From NCBI GenBank assembly GCA_001464665.1, contig LNDP01000024.1:496001-560000 (forward strand): a DNA stretch of 64,000 nucleotides, written 5' to 3'. Source of the stretch: Acidobacteria bacterium Ga0074141. Its GTDB lineage: Bacteria; Acidobacteriota; Blastocatellia; Pyrinomonadales; Pyrinomonadaceae. Made by a program: the position numbers and the translations under genes. Positions 44,708 to 54,097 of this stretch are shown piece after piece. Every line of letters starts with the position of its first letter. Position 1 is the stretch's first letter. The notes beneath the pieces are model-generated. The model saw nothing but the letters and a program-made list of their open reading frames with translations. It did no database searches and was not told the DNA's origin.

Positions 44708-45760
44708 TTATTTCGTACCAAGCAAAAGCCGCAAGAACTCTCCGTCGTCGAACCTCGCCTGACGTGCCTGCCTTACTACGACCATATTCTTGGACGGGAT
44801 GATGTAGAGCCGCTGATTTCCGGCACCGGCGGCGACGTAAATGTCGCGCGGAAGGTCATCGCCGAAGCCGCGTTTGCTGATGGCGGTCGTGTTCACCTCG
44901 CGGTCGCCGAGCAGTCGGCCAAGTCGGCCGCGGTTTTCGGCGAGCTTTGCGTTGCTCTCGCCCGAGCGGTTCAGCCAGAACGTCATGCCGTAATTTGGGT
45001 TCGCCTTTGAGCCTTTGGTGAGTTCTTCAAGCAAACTTTTCTTGATGATCTGCTTGCCGTTCCACTTGCCGCCGTTCAGGAGAAGCTTGCCGAATTTCAG
45101 CCACTCGCCGGCGGTCAGATAGGCACCGGATGGCAAATTCGGCTGCCCGGCCTGCATCGTCCAGCGCGTATATTTCAGCCCGATCGGATCGAATATCCGC
45201 CGCTCCATGTAGTCCTTTACACATTCTTTTTTCGGCTGGAGCTTGCGGCGAAGTGCTTCACCAAAGACCTGAAAAGGCACCGGGCCGTATTCGAACGTCG
45301 TGCCCGGTTCGAACTTCGATTGGAATCCTGCGGCGGCGGCATACGAAGGCGGACGGCCGATCGGGCCCGATTCTAAACCGCCGGTGAGCGTTAGCAATTC
45401 GCGATACGTCATTCGTGACTTTCGCGGGTCAGACCGCCATTCCGTAAGTACCTCTGAAACGCGTTCGTCAAAGCTCTTGATCAACCCATCTTCGATCGCG
45501 GCGGCAAGCAAGACGCCGACGAAGGACTTAGTTCCGCTTGCAAGCAAGTGCGGCGTTTCGGCATCGTGGCCGTTGTGATATTCCTCAAACACGACCTTTC
45601 CATCTTTGTAAACGATCAGCGAGAGGCCGCGTGTGTCGCGTGAGTAATCTGCCGCCTTTCTATACGTTGAGTTGCTAACGGTCGTCTGCGTTTGGGCCGA
45701 AACACCGCACGCCGTCAGCGGAAATAATGCGACCAACGATATGAATAAAACGATCCGCAT
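44708..45760 (-). CDS. Beta-lactamase-family serine hydrolase (lipoprotein)
   Basis: 350 residues from the ATG at 45760. A lipobox LTAC with Cys18 is present. The SxxK motif is Ser75-Gly-Thr-Lys78 in LLASGTKSF, and the second motif reads YGP in FEYGPVPFQ instead of YxN. The protein belongs to the class C beta-lactamase/DD-peptidase/esterase fold. The altered YxN motif argues for an esterase or peptidase rather than a true beta-lactamase. The gene is convergent with the methyltransferase gene (9 bp between stops). Confidence 0.9.
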   Translation of the reverse strand: MRIVLFISLVALFPLTACGVSAQTQTTVSNSTYRKAADYSRDTRGLSLIVYKDGKVVFEEYHNGHDAETPHLLASGTKSFVGVLLAAAIEDGLIKSFDERVSEVLTEWRSDPRKSRMTYRELLTLTGGLESGPIGRPPSYAAAAGFQSKFEPGTTFEYGPVPFQVFGEALRRKLQPKKECVKDYMERRIFDPIGLKYTRWTMQAGQPNLPSGAYLTAGEWLKFGKLLLNGGKWNGKQIIKKSLLEELTKGSKANPNYGMTFWLNRSGESNAKLAENRGRLGRLLGDREVNTTAISKRGFGDDLPRDIYVAAGAGNQRLYIIPSKNMVVVRQARQARFDDGEFLRLLLGTK

Positions 45761-45828
45761 ACATACCTCCGGAGATAAAAATAGCCGGCAGCCAAAGTAA
45801 AGCACAGGCCGCCGGCAAACGGACATTC

Positions 45829-47817
45829 CTATTGCCGTTGAAATTCAGGTGCGCCGAGCACTAGGCTGACGGCTTTGAAAACCTCAGGCTCGCCTGAGGG
45901 CTGCATTAATCTGGCTCGGCGATTCATCGCTCCGCCGGGCATCCCCGCCGGACGCATATTGATGTCACCGAGGTCCAGTTCGTCCGCTTCGGTACCGGCG
46001 GTGACCTCCGGGAGCGGCATCGCCGCCTGCTTTTCTAGCGATGCGCGGGTCGCGGGCGATATCTCGTTGTAAAGGATCTTGCCGATCGCGTTCTCAAGAA
46101 TCTCGCCACGGCTCGCGGCATAATAGCCGCGTAGATCTACGCGTGTGCCGGGGACGCGGTTGCTCGAAATGGCAACGGCAAAGTTCAACCGCTCAAGCAG
46201 AGCACCGGTGTTGACCCAGTCCTCGGCCGTGTCCGGATATCCGGTCGGGGCCTGATAGCCGTAGGGAACTTCGCCGAGCTTGTTGAGCATGCCAAGCAGA
46301 GCGGGACTCGCGTTCGTCTCGGCACCGAGCACACGAAGCGTGCTTACGGCGAGTTCGAAAGGAGTTTTGATCTTTGCCCGATAGTTTTCAGGGGCGAAGA
46401 ATTCTTTGTCCGTAAAAAGTGCCCGGAGCGTCGCCTTGATGTCTCCGTTCGATTTGGTGAAGGCGGCGGCAACCCGCCCGACCATCGCCTCGCTCGGGTC
46501 ATCCCGGACAAACTTAACCGCAAGCTTTCTTGCGATGAACTTCGCGGTCGAAGGATGCTTCACGAGGATGTCGAGCACTTTGAGCCCGTCCTTCATTCCA
46601 CCCTCGTCGATCTTTTGACCGAGCACGGTTTTGGTGCCCTTCTCGTGCGAGCGTTCGTTGAAATAGAATTCGCCGCTTTCGATGTCGTCCGGAACTCCGG
46701 CCATCCGTTGCAGCCGTTCGATCTGCCGGTTCTCTTCTCCGCGGATCATATTTGCGGCGGCACGCCGATAGCCACGCGGGTCAGCAATGGTCCAACCGGT
46801 GAACGCCTTTGCGACCTCGACGATGTCCTGCTGAGTGTAGCCGCCGCCAACGCCAAGCGTGTGCAACTCGAGAAGCTCGCGGGCGTAATTCTCATTCAGC
46901 CCACGCCGCATCTGATTTCCGGCATTGCGGGCCTGAGCTATTCGGCGATCGAGCTCGGCATCCGTGATTCCCTGTCGCTCCTTGATCTGTTCGCGAAGCC
47001 GCAGCGGGACGTTGCCGCTGCGGATCGCTCGCTGAAGCGGGCCATTTCCGCCAGCACGCTGCTGAGAATTTGGTGAGACCGATTCGAAATTATCAAGGAA
47101 GAAAAGCATCGCCGGATGCTGTGCCGTCCCTGCTAGAAGATCACGGAAATTGCCGAGTGCATGCTTGCGGAGCACATCGCGTTCGTAGCTTGGGATGTAC
47201 CAGCGAACGGCGGCCTTGCCGGCAAAAACATTGAAATGGTTCTGCCAAAAATCGACCATCACTTCCTCAAGTTGCCGTTCGGAATAGGCGGCACGGACGA
47301 CGCGATTGCCGACTATCTGCGGGAGAAGCTGGCCGGCGGGCCTGAGGCCGTATTCGGCATAGATCTCACGAAGCTGGCGCTGGCGTTCGCGGCGATCGGC
47401 CTCGGTCGGTTCTTCGTTCATCGCGGCGGTCCCATTGGCAGCCTGCTGACGCCGATTGCGGCCCTCGAGCTGTTGAAGAAGCGCTCCGGGGTTCGGATAC
47501 TTGCCGAAGATCTCCGCGGTGGACATCCCGAAAACATCGAATCGGCCAACGCGAGCTTCCAGCTTCGAGTCATCGATCGCCGCCGCATTTAGCTGCTGTT
47601 CGATGAATTTTGAAATGCCGATCGCTTTTACACGTTCCACATCGCCGGGACGGGGGCCATAAGTCAGCCGATTGAGGACATGAAGGATCTTTTGCTCCTC
47701 CGTCAGAGCCTTTGCCTTTGCCGGCCCTGCCGAAAACGCCCAACCGGGCAAAATGAGGACGGCGAGCAGGGCAGAAACCATAGCTCGTTGAAAGATCTCT
47801 GTTAAATTAAACCGCAT
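45829..47817 (-). CDS. DUF1800 domain protein
   Basis: 662 residues. The signal peptide covers about 1-30 (LLAVLILPGWAFSAG). The DUF1800 pattern is clear: HVLNRLTYGPRPGDVERV near the start, DFWQNHFNVF, then ENYARELLELHTLGVGGGY and later FTGWTI and HEKGTKTVLG. The function is unknown. The family is abundant in Planctomycetes, Acidobacteria and other environmental bacteria, usually with a DUF1501 gene next to it, which is absent here. Confidence 0.95.
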   Translation of the reverse strand: MRFNLTEIFQRAMVSALLAVLILPGWAFSAGPAKAKALTEEQKILHVLNRLTYGPRPGDVERVKAIGISKFIEQQLNAAAIDDSKLEARVGRFDVFGMSTAEIFGKYPNPGALLQQLEGRNRRQQAANGTAAMNEEPTEADRRERQRQLREIYAEYGLRPAGQLLPQIVGNRVVRAAYSERQLEEVMVDFWQNHFNVFAGKAAVRWYIPSYERDVLRKHALGNFRDLLAGTAQHPAMLFFLDNFESVSPNSQQRAGGNGPLQRAIRSGNVPLRLREQIKERQGITDAELDRRIAQARNAGNQMRRGLNENYARELLELHTLGVGGGYTQQDIVEVAKAFTGWTIADPRGYRRAAANMIRGEENRQIERLQRMAGVPDDIESGEFYFNERSHEKGTKTVLGQKIDEGGMKDGLKVLDILVKHPSTAKFIARKLAVKFVRDDPSEAMVGRVAAAFTKSNGDIKATLRALFTDKEFFAPENYRAKIKTPFELAVSTLRVLGAETNASPALLGMLNKLGEVPYGYQAPTGYPDTAEDWVNTGALLERLNFAVAISSNRVPGTRVDLRGYYAASRGEILENAIGKILYNEISPATRASLEKQAAMPLPEVTAGTEADELDLGDINMRPAGMPGGAMNRRARLMQPSGEPEVFKAVSLVLGAPEFQRQ

Positions 47818-47990
47818 AATTCTCCCCTAAGTAATAAGAGGTGGTGTTGCAAGGTTAGATGCGTTTGCGGCCCAAAAGGCCGAGTCAAGGTTGGAGCGTG
47901 CGGTAAAATGCCGTCAAACGATGCAACAACTTTCGTATCGCCGACATCTAACTTTTCGTTTTATAGGACCTTTTCGGTTAAAATCTCATT

Positions 47991-48518
47991 ATGCTTAAGC
48001 GTATTTCCAAAGAAATCGGTGTGACCGCATTATTCGCCGCTCTCATCTTTACTGTCGCGGCCACGGTCCGTGCTCAAAACGATTCGGTCTTTTCTGATCC
48101 GAACGTCGAGTATAGCTTTGACGTTCCCGATTCGCGTTGGAAGATGACGGCCAAGCCGTCGGTGACGAACCCGAACGTTGAATTCGTCTTTATCGACCGG
48201 CTCGAAGGCCATCTTGAGGTGCGAAAGCTTAACGTTGCCCAGAATGTGCTCATTTCGGACGTCATTAAAGAGGAAGAGCAGAAGCTTCAGTTCCTTCCCG
48301 GCTATGTCGCCGGCCGCGAGGAGAACTTCGGCGGAAAGCTTAACGGAGCTATTTTCAACTATGAATACGTCCGAGCAGGGCGGCCGATGGCGGGACGTTT
48401 CTATTTCTTGCGGTCAGGAAACAATGTCTATGTGCTAAGGTTCACCGGTTTCCGCGATAAGCTCCGATCGATCCGGACACAAACCGATATTATCGCAAGG
48501 ACTTTCGGCGTCAAGTAG
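47991..48518 (+). CDS. Exported hypothetical protein, PsbP/DcrB-like shape
   Basis: 175 residues. The signal peptide (about 1-30) ends TVRAQ. The mature part (YSFDVPDSRWKMTA, EVRKLNV, FNYEYVRAGRPMAGRFYFL, IIARTFGVK) has the alternating strand pattern of PsbP/DcrB-like proteins. No catalytic residue is evident. It stands alone, with a TAAAAT -10-like sequence about 15 bp before the ATG. Confidence 0.7.
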   Translation: MLKRISKEIGVTALFAALIFTVAATVRAQNDSVFSDPNVEYSFDVPDSRWKMTAKPSVTNPNVEFVFIDRLEGHLEVRKLNVAQNVLISDVIKEEEQKLQFLPGYVAGREENFGGKLNGAIFNYEYVRAGRPMAGRFYFLRSGNNVYVLRFTGFRDKLRSIRTQTDIIARTFGVK

Positions 48519-48521
48519 TTA

Positions 48522-49784
48522 TTACTCTTGATCTCTCGGGCGAACGTAAATTCGCGACCCGTCCCGGACCAAACAGCCATTCTTAAGCTCGGCAACCTCC
48601 TGCACGAGCTTTTCGGGCCGCAGTTTTTTTATCCCCATTCGAGCAAGATCGTCACCAGCGAGTCCTGTGACCATCCGTACATCGAACCTTTCGGCAATTG
48701 TACGGAGGCTCCAGGCGGTTTGCCCGTTCACCTGATAGCTCTCGGCTAGGCGATCCGCAAGTTCCTTGCTATCGGCTGCATAAAACCATTTCAAAAGATC
48801 GGACCGTCCTAGGCCATCGCCACACTCGGCCAAGAGATAAATGCGGCCGCCGGGTTTGCAAGCTCGCGAAGCCGCCTCGAGGGCCTTGTGGGCCTGAATT
48901 AGGTTTATGTCGTATGGGGAACCGCCGCAGCTTACGATCACCGTCTCGTACTGCTCGTCGATCTCGCGAGTGTGGGTCGCGGCAAAACGCTCGCATGTAG
49001 CGGCGTGAGAATCGAACAGGTCGCCGCAGACGAGATCTGTCAACTCACCTCGGGAATTGACCATCGTATGAACGGCGAGATCGACACGCACTTTTGAGGC
49101 AGCCTCAACAAATGCCTCGTGCACAGGGTTGCCTTCTAACCTTCCGGGAGCTACTCCTTCGGCCCGCGTCCGCCGCTCGAAATCAAATGCGAGGCGATGC
49201 GTCGCGTTGATCGTTCGATTTGACGCGAGTCCGGGGCAGATCAGCTTTCTCCCGCCGGTAAAGCCCGCAAAGTAATGAAAGCCGACACTCCCGATCGTTA
49301 TGACGCGGTCGAAATCTTTCAGCGCTCGATTCAATTCCACCGGCGTACCGTCGCTCAGTTCGCCAACATTGACGATCTGCATCAGGTCTCGCGGAGAGTG
49401 GTCGAGGGTCTTCACACGCTGGGCAATGAAGGGCGTAAGTATCTCCGCCTTTTCCTGCTCGGTTACCGCCCGATGAATGCCCGTAGCGAAGATCGCCGCG
49501 ATATCAAACGGCATTGTCCCATTGGCGATCAGCCGCCTAACAAGTAGATTGACGATCTGCCCCGCAGCGGCGGCTCGGGTCGCATCGGGGACGACGAAGA
49601 GCACGGTCTCACCCGGCGAGACTATTTCCTCGATCCGTTTTGTATTGATCGGATTATCGAGAAGCTCGCCGATCTGATGGTCGGATAAACGCTTTGCTTC
49701 CCCGGCTGCGGCGATCACGTCGAGACTATTGGGGATCTCAAGGCTGATGGTCTCGCGGCCATATTGGAGGTCGATCGTGGGCAT
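48522..49784 (-). CDS. LarA-family nickel-pincer-dependent racemase
   Basis: 420 residues. His104 (ATGIHR), His170 (GSVGFHYFAGF), Lys180 (GGRKLI) and His196 (NATHRL) line up with LarA His108, His174, Lys184 and His200 with a constant offset of four. The lysine that bonds the nickel-pincer nucleotide, the nickel-binding His and the two catalytic His are therefore all present. It probably racemises or epimerises a 2-hydroxy acid. No larB, larC or larE is in the window. It lies 15 bp after a cation diffusion facilitator gene in a minus-strand run from terC. Confidence 0.92.
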   Translation of the reverse strand: MPTIDLQYGRETISLEIPNSLDVIAAAGEAKRLSDHQIGELLDNPINTKRIEEIVSPGETVLFVVPDATRAAAAGQIVNLLVRRLIANGTMPFDIAAIFATGIHRAVTEQEKAEILTPFIAQRVKTLDHSPRDLMQIVNVGELSDGTPVELNRALKDFDRVITIGSVGFHYFAGFTGGRKLICPGLASNRTINATHRLAFDFERRTRAEGVAPGRLEGNPVHEAFVEAASKVRVDLAVHTMVNSRGELTDLVCGDLFDSHAATCERFAATHTREIDEQYETVIVSCGGSPYDINLIQAHKALEAASRACKPGGRIYLLAECGDGLGRSDLLKWFYAADSKELADRLAESYQVNGQTAWSLRTIAERFDVRMVTGLAGDDLARMGIKKLRPEKLVQEVAELKNGCLVRDGSRIYVRPRDQE

Positions 49785-49799
49785 GGTTCTTCTCGTCTG

Positions 49800-50753
49800 T
49801 CAGCGGTCAGCCGAAGCGGCCGATTCGAAGCAATTTCCGCCCATCGCACAAATAAAGACCTTGTCGGTCGAATGGTCCGCGGTCTCGAGCTGGATGGTAA
49901 GGTGCGAGATGCCGAAGCGTTCCTGGAGCAGATCGCGGATCTCGAGCAAGAGATCAGTCTCAGGGATCGAACGGTCATGAGCGACGTGGGCCGAAAGGGC
50001 CTCGATCCCGGATGAGATGGTCCAGACGTGTAGGTCATGGACGTTGAGCACGGCCGAGCGCTCTGCGATAGCGGTTTCTACCTCGGTCAGGTCGATGTGC
50101 TTCGGGGTGCTTTCGAGCAGGACATCCACCGAATCGCGCAAGAGCCGCGACGCGTTAAAGATGATGATGCCGCTGATGATGACGCTGGTCAGTGCGTCAG
50201 CCCAAAGGAACCCGAAGGCTAGGATCAGAACGCCGGCGGAGATCGCAGCTACGGAACCAAGCATATCGCCCATGACGTGGAGCCACGCACCACGGAGGTT
50301 CAGATTGTGCTCGTGTTCTGCATGAAGCAGATACGCCGCAATTATGTTAACGATCAAGCCGCCCGCGGCGATGCCGGTCATCTCCAAACCGGCGACCTCG
50401 GCCGGCGAACGAAACCGCCCGATCGCTTCCCAAACAATGTAGAAAGCGAGCACGATCAGGACGACGCCGTTGACCAGAGCAGCGATCACCTCAAGGCGAT
50501 AGTAACCATATGTCTTTTGCGGGGTTGCGGGTCGCGACGCGATGCTGAAAGCAGCGAGCGAAAGAGCGAGAGCTCCGACATCGGTCAGCATATGGCCCGC
50601 ATCGGCAAGCAAGGCGAGCGAATTCGTCCACCAGCCGCCGACCGCCTCCGCCACCATGTAAATGGACGTGATGACAAGTGCTATCCGAAGCCGTGAAAGG
50701 GCCTTCGGGCTAATGCGGCTGCTGCCGTGGGAATGGTCGTGCGTTCCGGACAT
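49800..50753 (-). CDS. Cation diffusion facilitator (zinc-type)
   Basis: 317 residues. The His-rich N-terminus is HDHSHGS. Of six TM segments, TM2 carries HxxxD in ADAGHMLTDVG and TM5 carries HxxxD in LHVMGDMLGS, the Zn(II) tetrahedral site. The C-terminal cytoplasmic domain is present (VHDLHVWTISSG). It exports Zn2+ or a related divalent metal. It lies 8 bp after the FecR-like gene and 15 bp before the larA homologue, which needs nickel. Whether the two are functionally linked is an inference. Confidence 0.93.
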   Translation of the reverse strand: MSGTHDHSHGSSRISPKALSRLRIALVITSIYMVAEAVGGWWTNSLALLADAGHMLTDVGALALSLAAFSIASRPATPQKTYGYYRLEVIAALVNGVVLIVLAFYIVWEAIGRFRSPAEVAGLEMTGIAAGGLIVNIIAAYLLHAEHEHNLNLRGAWLHVMGDMLGSVAAISAGVLILAFGFLWADALTSVIISGIIIFNASRLLRDSVDVLLESTPKHIDLTEVETAIAERSAVLNVHDLHVWTISSGIEALSAHVAHDRSIPETDLLLEIRDLLQERFGISHLTIQLETADHSTDKVFICAMGGNCFESAASADR

Positions 50754-50761
50754 CTGAACAG

Positions 50762-51991
50762 CTAGTACCTCCGGACGACACGCGAATTTCTGAGCGAAAG
50801 CACAAACCCGGCACGGTTGCCGCGGTCGTCGTTGAACTCGACATTGACCTCGCTCGAGCCAGATGAGATCTGTAGGCGGAAGGTGCCGTCGCTGCCGGCG
50901 TAAACCTCACGGCCCTGTGAACGGACGAGCAACCCGGGTAACGCTTTGCCAGAGATTATGTAAACGCTTCCGCCAACGCGCTCGACGTTCCATTCCTGAA
51001 CATCGATGGAGGCACTTGATTGGCCGCGGACAACGCTGAATCGGCTCGGCTCCGACCATTCGCTCATCTGGCCGGAACGGGCAGTGGACCTTACACGCCA
51101 ATAGTATGTTCCCGGAGCGACGCCGGCCAAACGGAAATCGCGAACACCAAGTCCCGACCTATCGACCATTATCGAATCAGGGGCAAAGTAAGGCGAGCGG
51201 GCGAGCTGAATGTAATAAGCACCCGAGCCCGAATCATCCTCCCAGACGAACGTAGCGGAGGCTCCGCCGCCGGGATCGACGATTTGGGCGCCGTTGGCAG
51301 GGCTGGTCAGCCGCGGCGGCAGTATCAACTTTTCACGGTCGGATATCTTGCCCTTTTCGACACGGGCAAACTGATTTTCGGCGATCGTGGTCTGATTTCC
51401 GCTAACGGTCGTATCTACACTACCGCGGCTGATCCTGATCTCGCCTCCGCCCGATGCACGGTCCGCATTGAAGCTTGCGTCGGTCTGAGATTTCAAGCGG
51501 GTCTCAGAATCCATCATCTCGACCACGTTCTGGGCATCGGCCGGCTGTTCCTCGGTTCGGACATTAAGTTGGCCATCATCGAGAGACACTCGGACATTCC
51601 TTCCACCGAATAGCGAACTGCTATCGCGAATCACGACCGTACTATTGGGGCGGACCGTGTACGTTGATCCGTCGATCATCCGCACGACTGCTCGGCCATC
51701 GGCCTGTGTTTGGATGGTGTCGCCGGGAGCGGCATAGGTTTGCCGGGTCACGACGATCGTCTCACGCGTCGCCGCCCGTATCACCCTTACGTCACCTTCA
51801 AACGAGAAAATTATCGCCGAATCCCGGGGGCTTTCTGAGATCTCGGTCTGAACGAGCCAATCACTCTTCATCGCCCACCAGGAAACGCCTAGAAGGCCAA
51901 ACGCAAAGACAGCAAAGATAACGATTCCGCGGACAGAACTGCTCTGTATCCGCCACCAATCGATATATATCTTGCTGTACTTCTTATCCAT
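50762..51991 (-). CDS. FecR-domain membrane protein
   Basis: 409 residues from the ATG at 51991; a TTG at 52006 would overlap the terC stop. One TM segment (IVIFAVFAFGLLGVSWWAM) lies near residue 30. The FecR domain is about 60-210 (GDTIQTQADGRAVVRMIDGS, then VRPNSTVVI). A fibronectin-III-like region follows with ATFVWEDDSGSGAYYIQLA and GTYYWRVRS, and then a short beta tail. No FecI-type sigma factor or TonB receptor is adjacent, so it may be a structural FecR-like protein and not an anti-sigma factor. Confidence 0.85.
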   Translation of the reverse strand: MDKKYSKIYIDWWRIQSSSVRGIVIFAVFAFGLLGVSWWAMKSDWLVQTEISESPRDSAIIFSFEGDVRVIRAATRETIVVTRQTYAAPGDTIQTQADGRAVVRMIDGSTYTVRPNSTVVIRDSSSLFGGRNVRVSLDDGQLNVRTEEQPADAQNVVEMMDSETRLKSQTDASFNADRASGGGEIRISRGSVDTTVSGNQTTIAENQFARVEKGKISDREKLILPPRLTSPANGAQIVDPGGGASATFVWEDDSGSGAYYIQLARSPYFAPDSIMVDRSGLGVRDFRLAGVAPGTYYWRVRSTARSGQMSEWSEPSRFSVVRGQSSASIDVQEWNVERVGGSVYIISGKALPGLLVRSQGREVYAGSDGTFRLQISSGSSEVNVEFNDDRGNRAGFVLSLRNSRVVRRY

Positions 51992-52002
51992 GGTCACTGG
52001 GG

Positions 52003-53037
52003 TCAATTGTCAGTGTCTGTTTCCGTTTCCTTTTTTTCTGGTTTGGACGGGAATATAAGCGACGCAACGATCGATATGACGATCGCGGAAACCACGACGC
52101 CGAGCGATATATTGATCATTTCGTCTTTAAACTCGCCATCTACCATTCGCTGTGCGAACGCTCCAACTATCGTCGTGTTGTTGGTCAAAGCCAGTGTGAT
52201 CGAAGCCATAAGCGGCAGCATCATCTTGACGCCGATAAATGTAAGGATAAAGGCAAGGCCGATCTTTAGAAAATGGAACCTGTCGGCGACATCGGCGAGC
52301 AGAAAATAGAATGTCCGAAGCCCGAGGATCGCAAATATGTTGGAAGTATAAACGATGTAACGGTCGGTCGTGATACCAAAGATCGCCGGTATCGAATCAA
52401 CGGCAAAGATCAGGTCGGTGAACTCGACGACGATCAGGACCAGGAGCAAGAGCGTTCCAAGACGTGCTCCGTCCTTAATAATAAAAAACTTGTCTCCGTG
52501 ATATTCCTTTGTTATCCGGATATATCGCGTTGCAAAGCGGACGATGCCGCTCTCGGTCGGGTCAAAGTCCTCATCGTCGCCCTTGAACATTTTCAGGCCC
52601 GTATAGATAAGAAACGCGCCGAAAACGTAAATGATCCAGTGGAACCGCTCGACCAGCTCAGCCCCAACAAAGATCATTATCATGCGCATTACAAGCGCGC
52701 CCATGATGCCCCAAAAGAGCACCCGGTGTTGATATTCCTTCGGGACGCGAAAGTAGCTGAAGATGAGCAGGAAAACAAAGAGATTATCGATCGAGAGCGA
52801 AAGTTCGATGAGATAGCCCGTGAAAAACGTTTGGGCGTGCCGTATGCCAAACTGCGACCACAGGAAGACGTTGAACCCGAGGGCCAGTGACACCCAAACG
52901 GTGGCCCAGGCGAAGGTCTCCTTTCGGCTAGGGGCGTGAGACGTTCGGTTAACTATTCCGATATCGACAAAGAGCGCTGTGAGGACAATGCCGAAAAAAA
53001 ATAGCCAATGCCACGTTTGATACTCGATAGCTTCCAT
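52003..53037 (-). CDS. TerC/Alx-family membrane protein
   Basis: 344 residues from the ATG at 53037. About eight to nine TM segments. The TerC signature ELSLSIDNLFVFLLIFSYF is present, with a second Asp-bearing segment FTDLIFAVDSIPAIFGI, the metal-binding positions of the family. Alx/TerC proteins export Mn2+ or support metal loading of exported enzymes. It leads a minus-strand run with fecR-like, CDF and larA genes. I looked for a yybP-ykoY manganese riboswitch upstream and did not find one. Confidence 0.93.
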   Translation of the reverse strand: MEAIEYQTWHWLFFFGIVLTALFVDIGIVNRTSHAPSRKETFAWATVWVSLALGFNVFLWSQFGIRHAQTFFTGYLIELSLSIDNLFVFLLIFSYFRVPKEYQHRVLFWGIMGALVMRMIMIFVGAELVERFHWIIYVFGAFLIYTGLKMFKGDDEDFDPTESGIVRFATRYIRITKEYHGDKFFIIKDGARLGTLLLLVLIVVEFTDLIFAVDSIPAIFGITTDRYIVYTSNIFAILGLRTFYFLLADVADRFHFLKIGLAFILTFIGVKMMLPLMASITLALTNNTTIVGAFAQRMVDGEFKDEMINISLGVVVSAIVISIVASLIFPSKPEKKETETDTDN

Positions 53038-53143
53038 AGAGGTCGCGAGCAAAAACAGCCGAAGCCTTCTGCCCAACGGGAAATGTCGATTCTACCCGAA
53101 TTTCTTCGTGTGAGCTATGTGTCAAAGGCACTGGAAGCCGTGT

Positions 53144-53635
53144 TTACGCGAAACGGCAATATCGTCCGATGATCCGGGCAATGGCCTCGAGGCCCGCGGA
53201 GTCGTCCGCGGAAAAATCCGCCAGCCGATCGCTGTCAACATCGAGGACCGCAGCGACACGGTCTTCGAAAAAGATCGGCACAACGATCTCAGAGCGGGCG
53301 GCCGAGCTGCAGGCAATGTGGCCGGGAAAGGCTTCGACGTCCGGCACGATGACCGTCTCGCGGGTCGAGTAGGCGTGGCCGCAAACGCCGCTATCGAAAG
53401 CGATACGCGTACAGGCGAGCGGCCCCTGGAACGGGCCGAGGACAAGCTCGCCGTCCTTCGCGATGTAAAACCCGACCCAGAAAAAGCCGAATGCTTCATT
53501 GAGGACGGCGGCAACATTGGCAAGATTTGCGATGAGGTCCGTCTCGCCTGAGATGAGAGCCTCGATCTGCGGAGCGAGCTCCGCATAGATCGTGGCTCGG
53601 TCGGCGGACTTTGAAAATGCAATACTTTCAGCCAT
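53144..53635 (-). CDS. msrC: Free methionine-(R)-sulfoxide reductase (GAF type)
   Basis: 163 residues from the ATG at 53635. A single GAF domain has FWVGFYI and GPFQGPLACTRIAF. Cys75, Cys85 and Cys109 match the three redox cysteines of the E. coli enzyme (84, 94, 118) with a constant offset of nine. It reduces free methionine-R-sulfoxide in the cytoplasm using thioredoxin. The gene is divergent from crcB with only 62 bp between starts. Confidence 0.95.
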   Translation of the reverse strand: MAESIAFSKSADRATIYAELAPQIEALISGETDLIANLANVAAVLNEAFGFFWVGFYIAKDGELVLGPFQGPLACTRIAFDSGVCGHAYSTRETVIVPDVEAFPGHIACSSAARSEIVVPIFFEDRVAAVLDVDSDRLADFSADDSAGLEAIARIIGRYCRFA

Positions 53636-53697
53636 TATCGAGTAGTTTAAGCGGGTGGGCGGCGGAGCACAAAGCCCGCTGACAACGGCGAACACCG

Positions 53698-54081
53698 ATG
53701 GAAACGGCAACCAAGATATTATTTATCGGAGCGGGCGGAGCACTCGGTGCCGTCGCTCGGCACCTTATAAACATCTCGCCGATCGCCGGACTCTTCGAAA
53801 AGTTTCCTTTTCCGACATTCTTCATTAACGTCTCCGGGTCATTTCTGATTGGAATGCTACTGATCTTACTGACCGATAAATGGGAGATCAGCGACCACCT
53901 GCGAATGGCAGTTATCGTCGGCTTTCTCGGTGCCTTCACGACCTTTTCGACCTTTGAAATGGAGATCTACGGCCTCATCAAAGAAAGGCTGCTCCTGACT
54001 GCCTTTCTCTACTTCTTTCTTAGTGTCACTGTCGGCTTTGCCGGCCTCGTCGCTGGCATCTGGCTTGGAAAGAGGTTTTGA
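53698..54081 (+). CDS. crcB: Fluoride channel CrcB/Fluc
   Basis: 127 residues with four TM segments. Family motifs are GAGGALGAVARH near the start, the Na+/pore segment FFINVSGSFLIG, and GFLGAFTTFSTF. It works as a dual-topology dimer that lets fluoride out of the cell. The short upstream region shows no fluoride riboswitch (crcB motif), unlike many homologues. It is convergent with purK. Confidence 0.95.
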   Translation: METATKILFIGAGGALGAVARHLINISPIAGLFEKFPFPTFFINVSGSFLIGMLLILLTDKWEISDHLRMAVIVGFLGAFTTFSTFEMEIYGLIKERLLLTAFLYFFLSVTVGFAGLVAGIWLGKRF

Positions 54082-54097
54082 CTTGAATCTGACAAAA

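Noticed and set aside
53038-53143. Possible yybP-ykoY manganese riboswitch upstream of terC
   Set aside because: The conserved internal loops of that riboswitch could not be found in the 106-bp gap.
53636-53697. Possible fluoride riboswitch upstream of crcB
   Set aside because: The 62-bp gap to msrC does not show the conserved pseudoknot sequence of the crcB motif.
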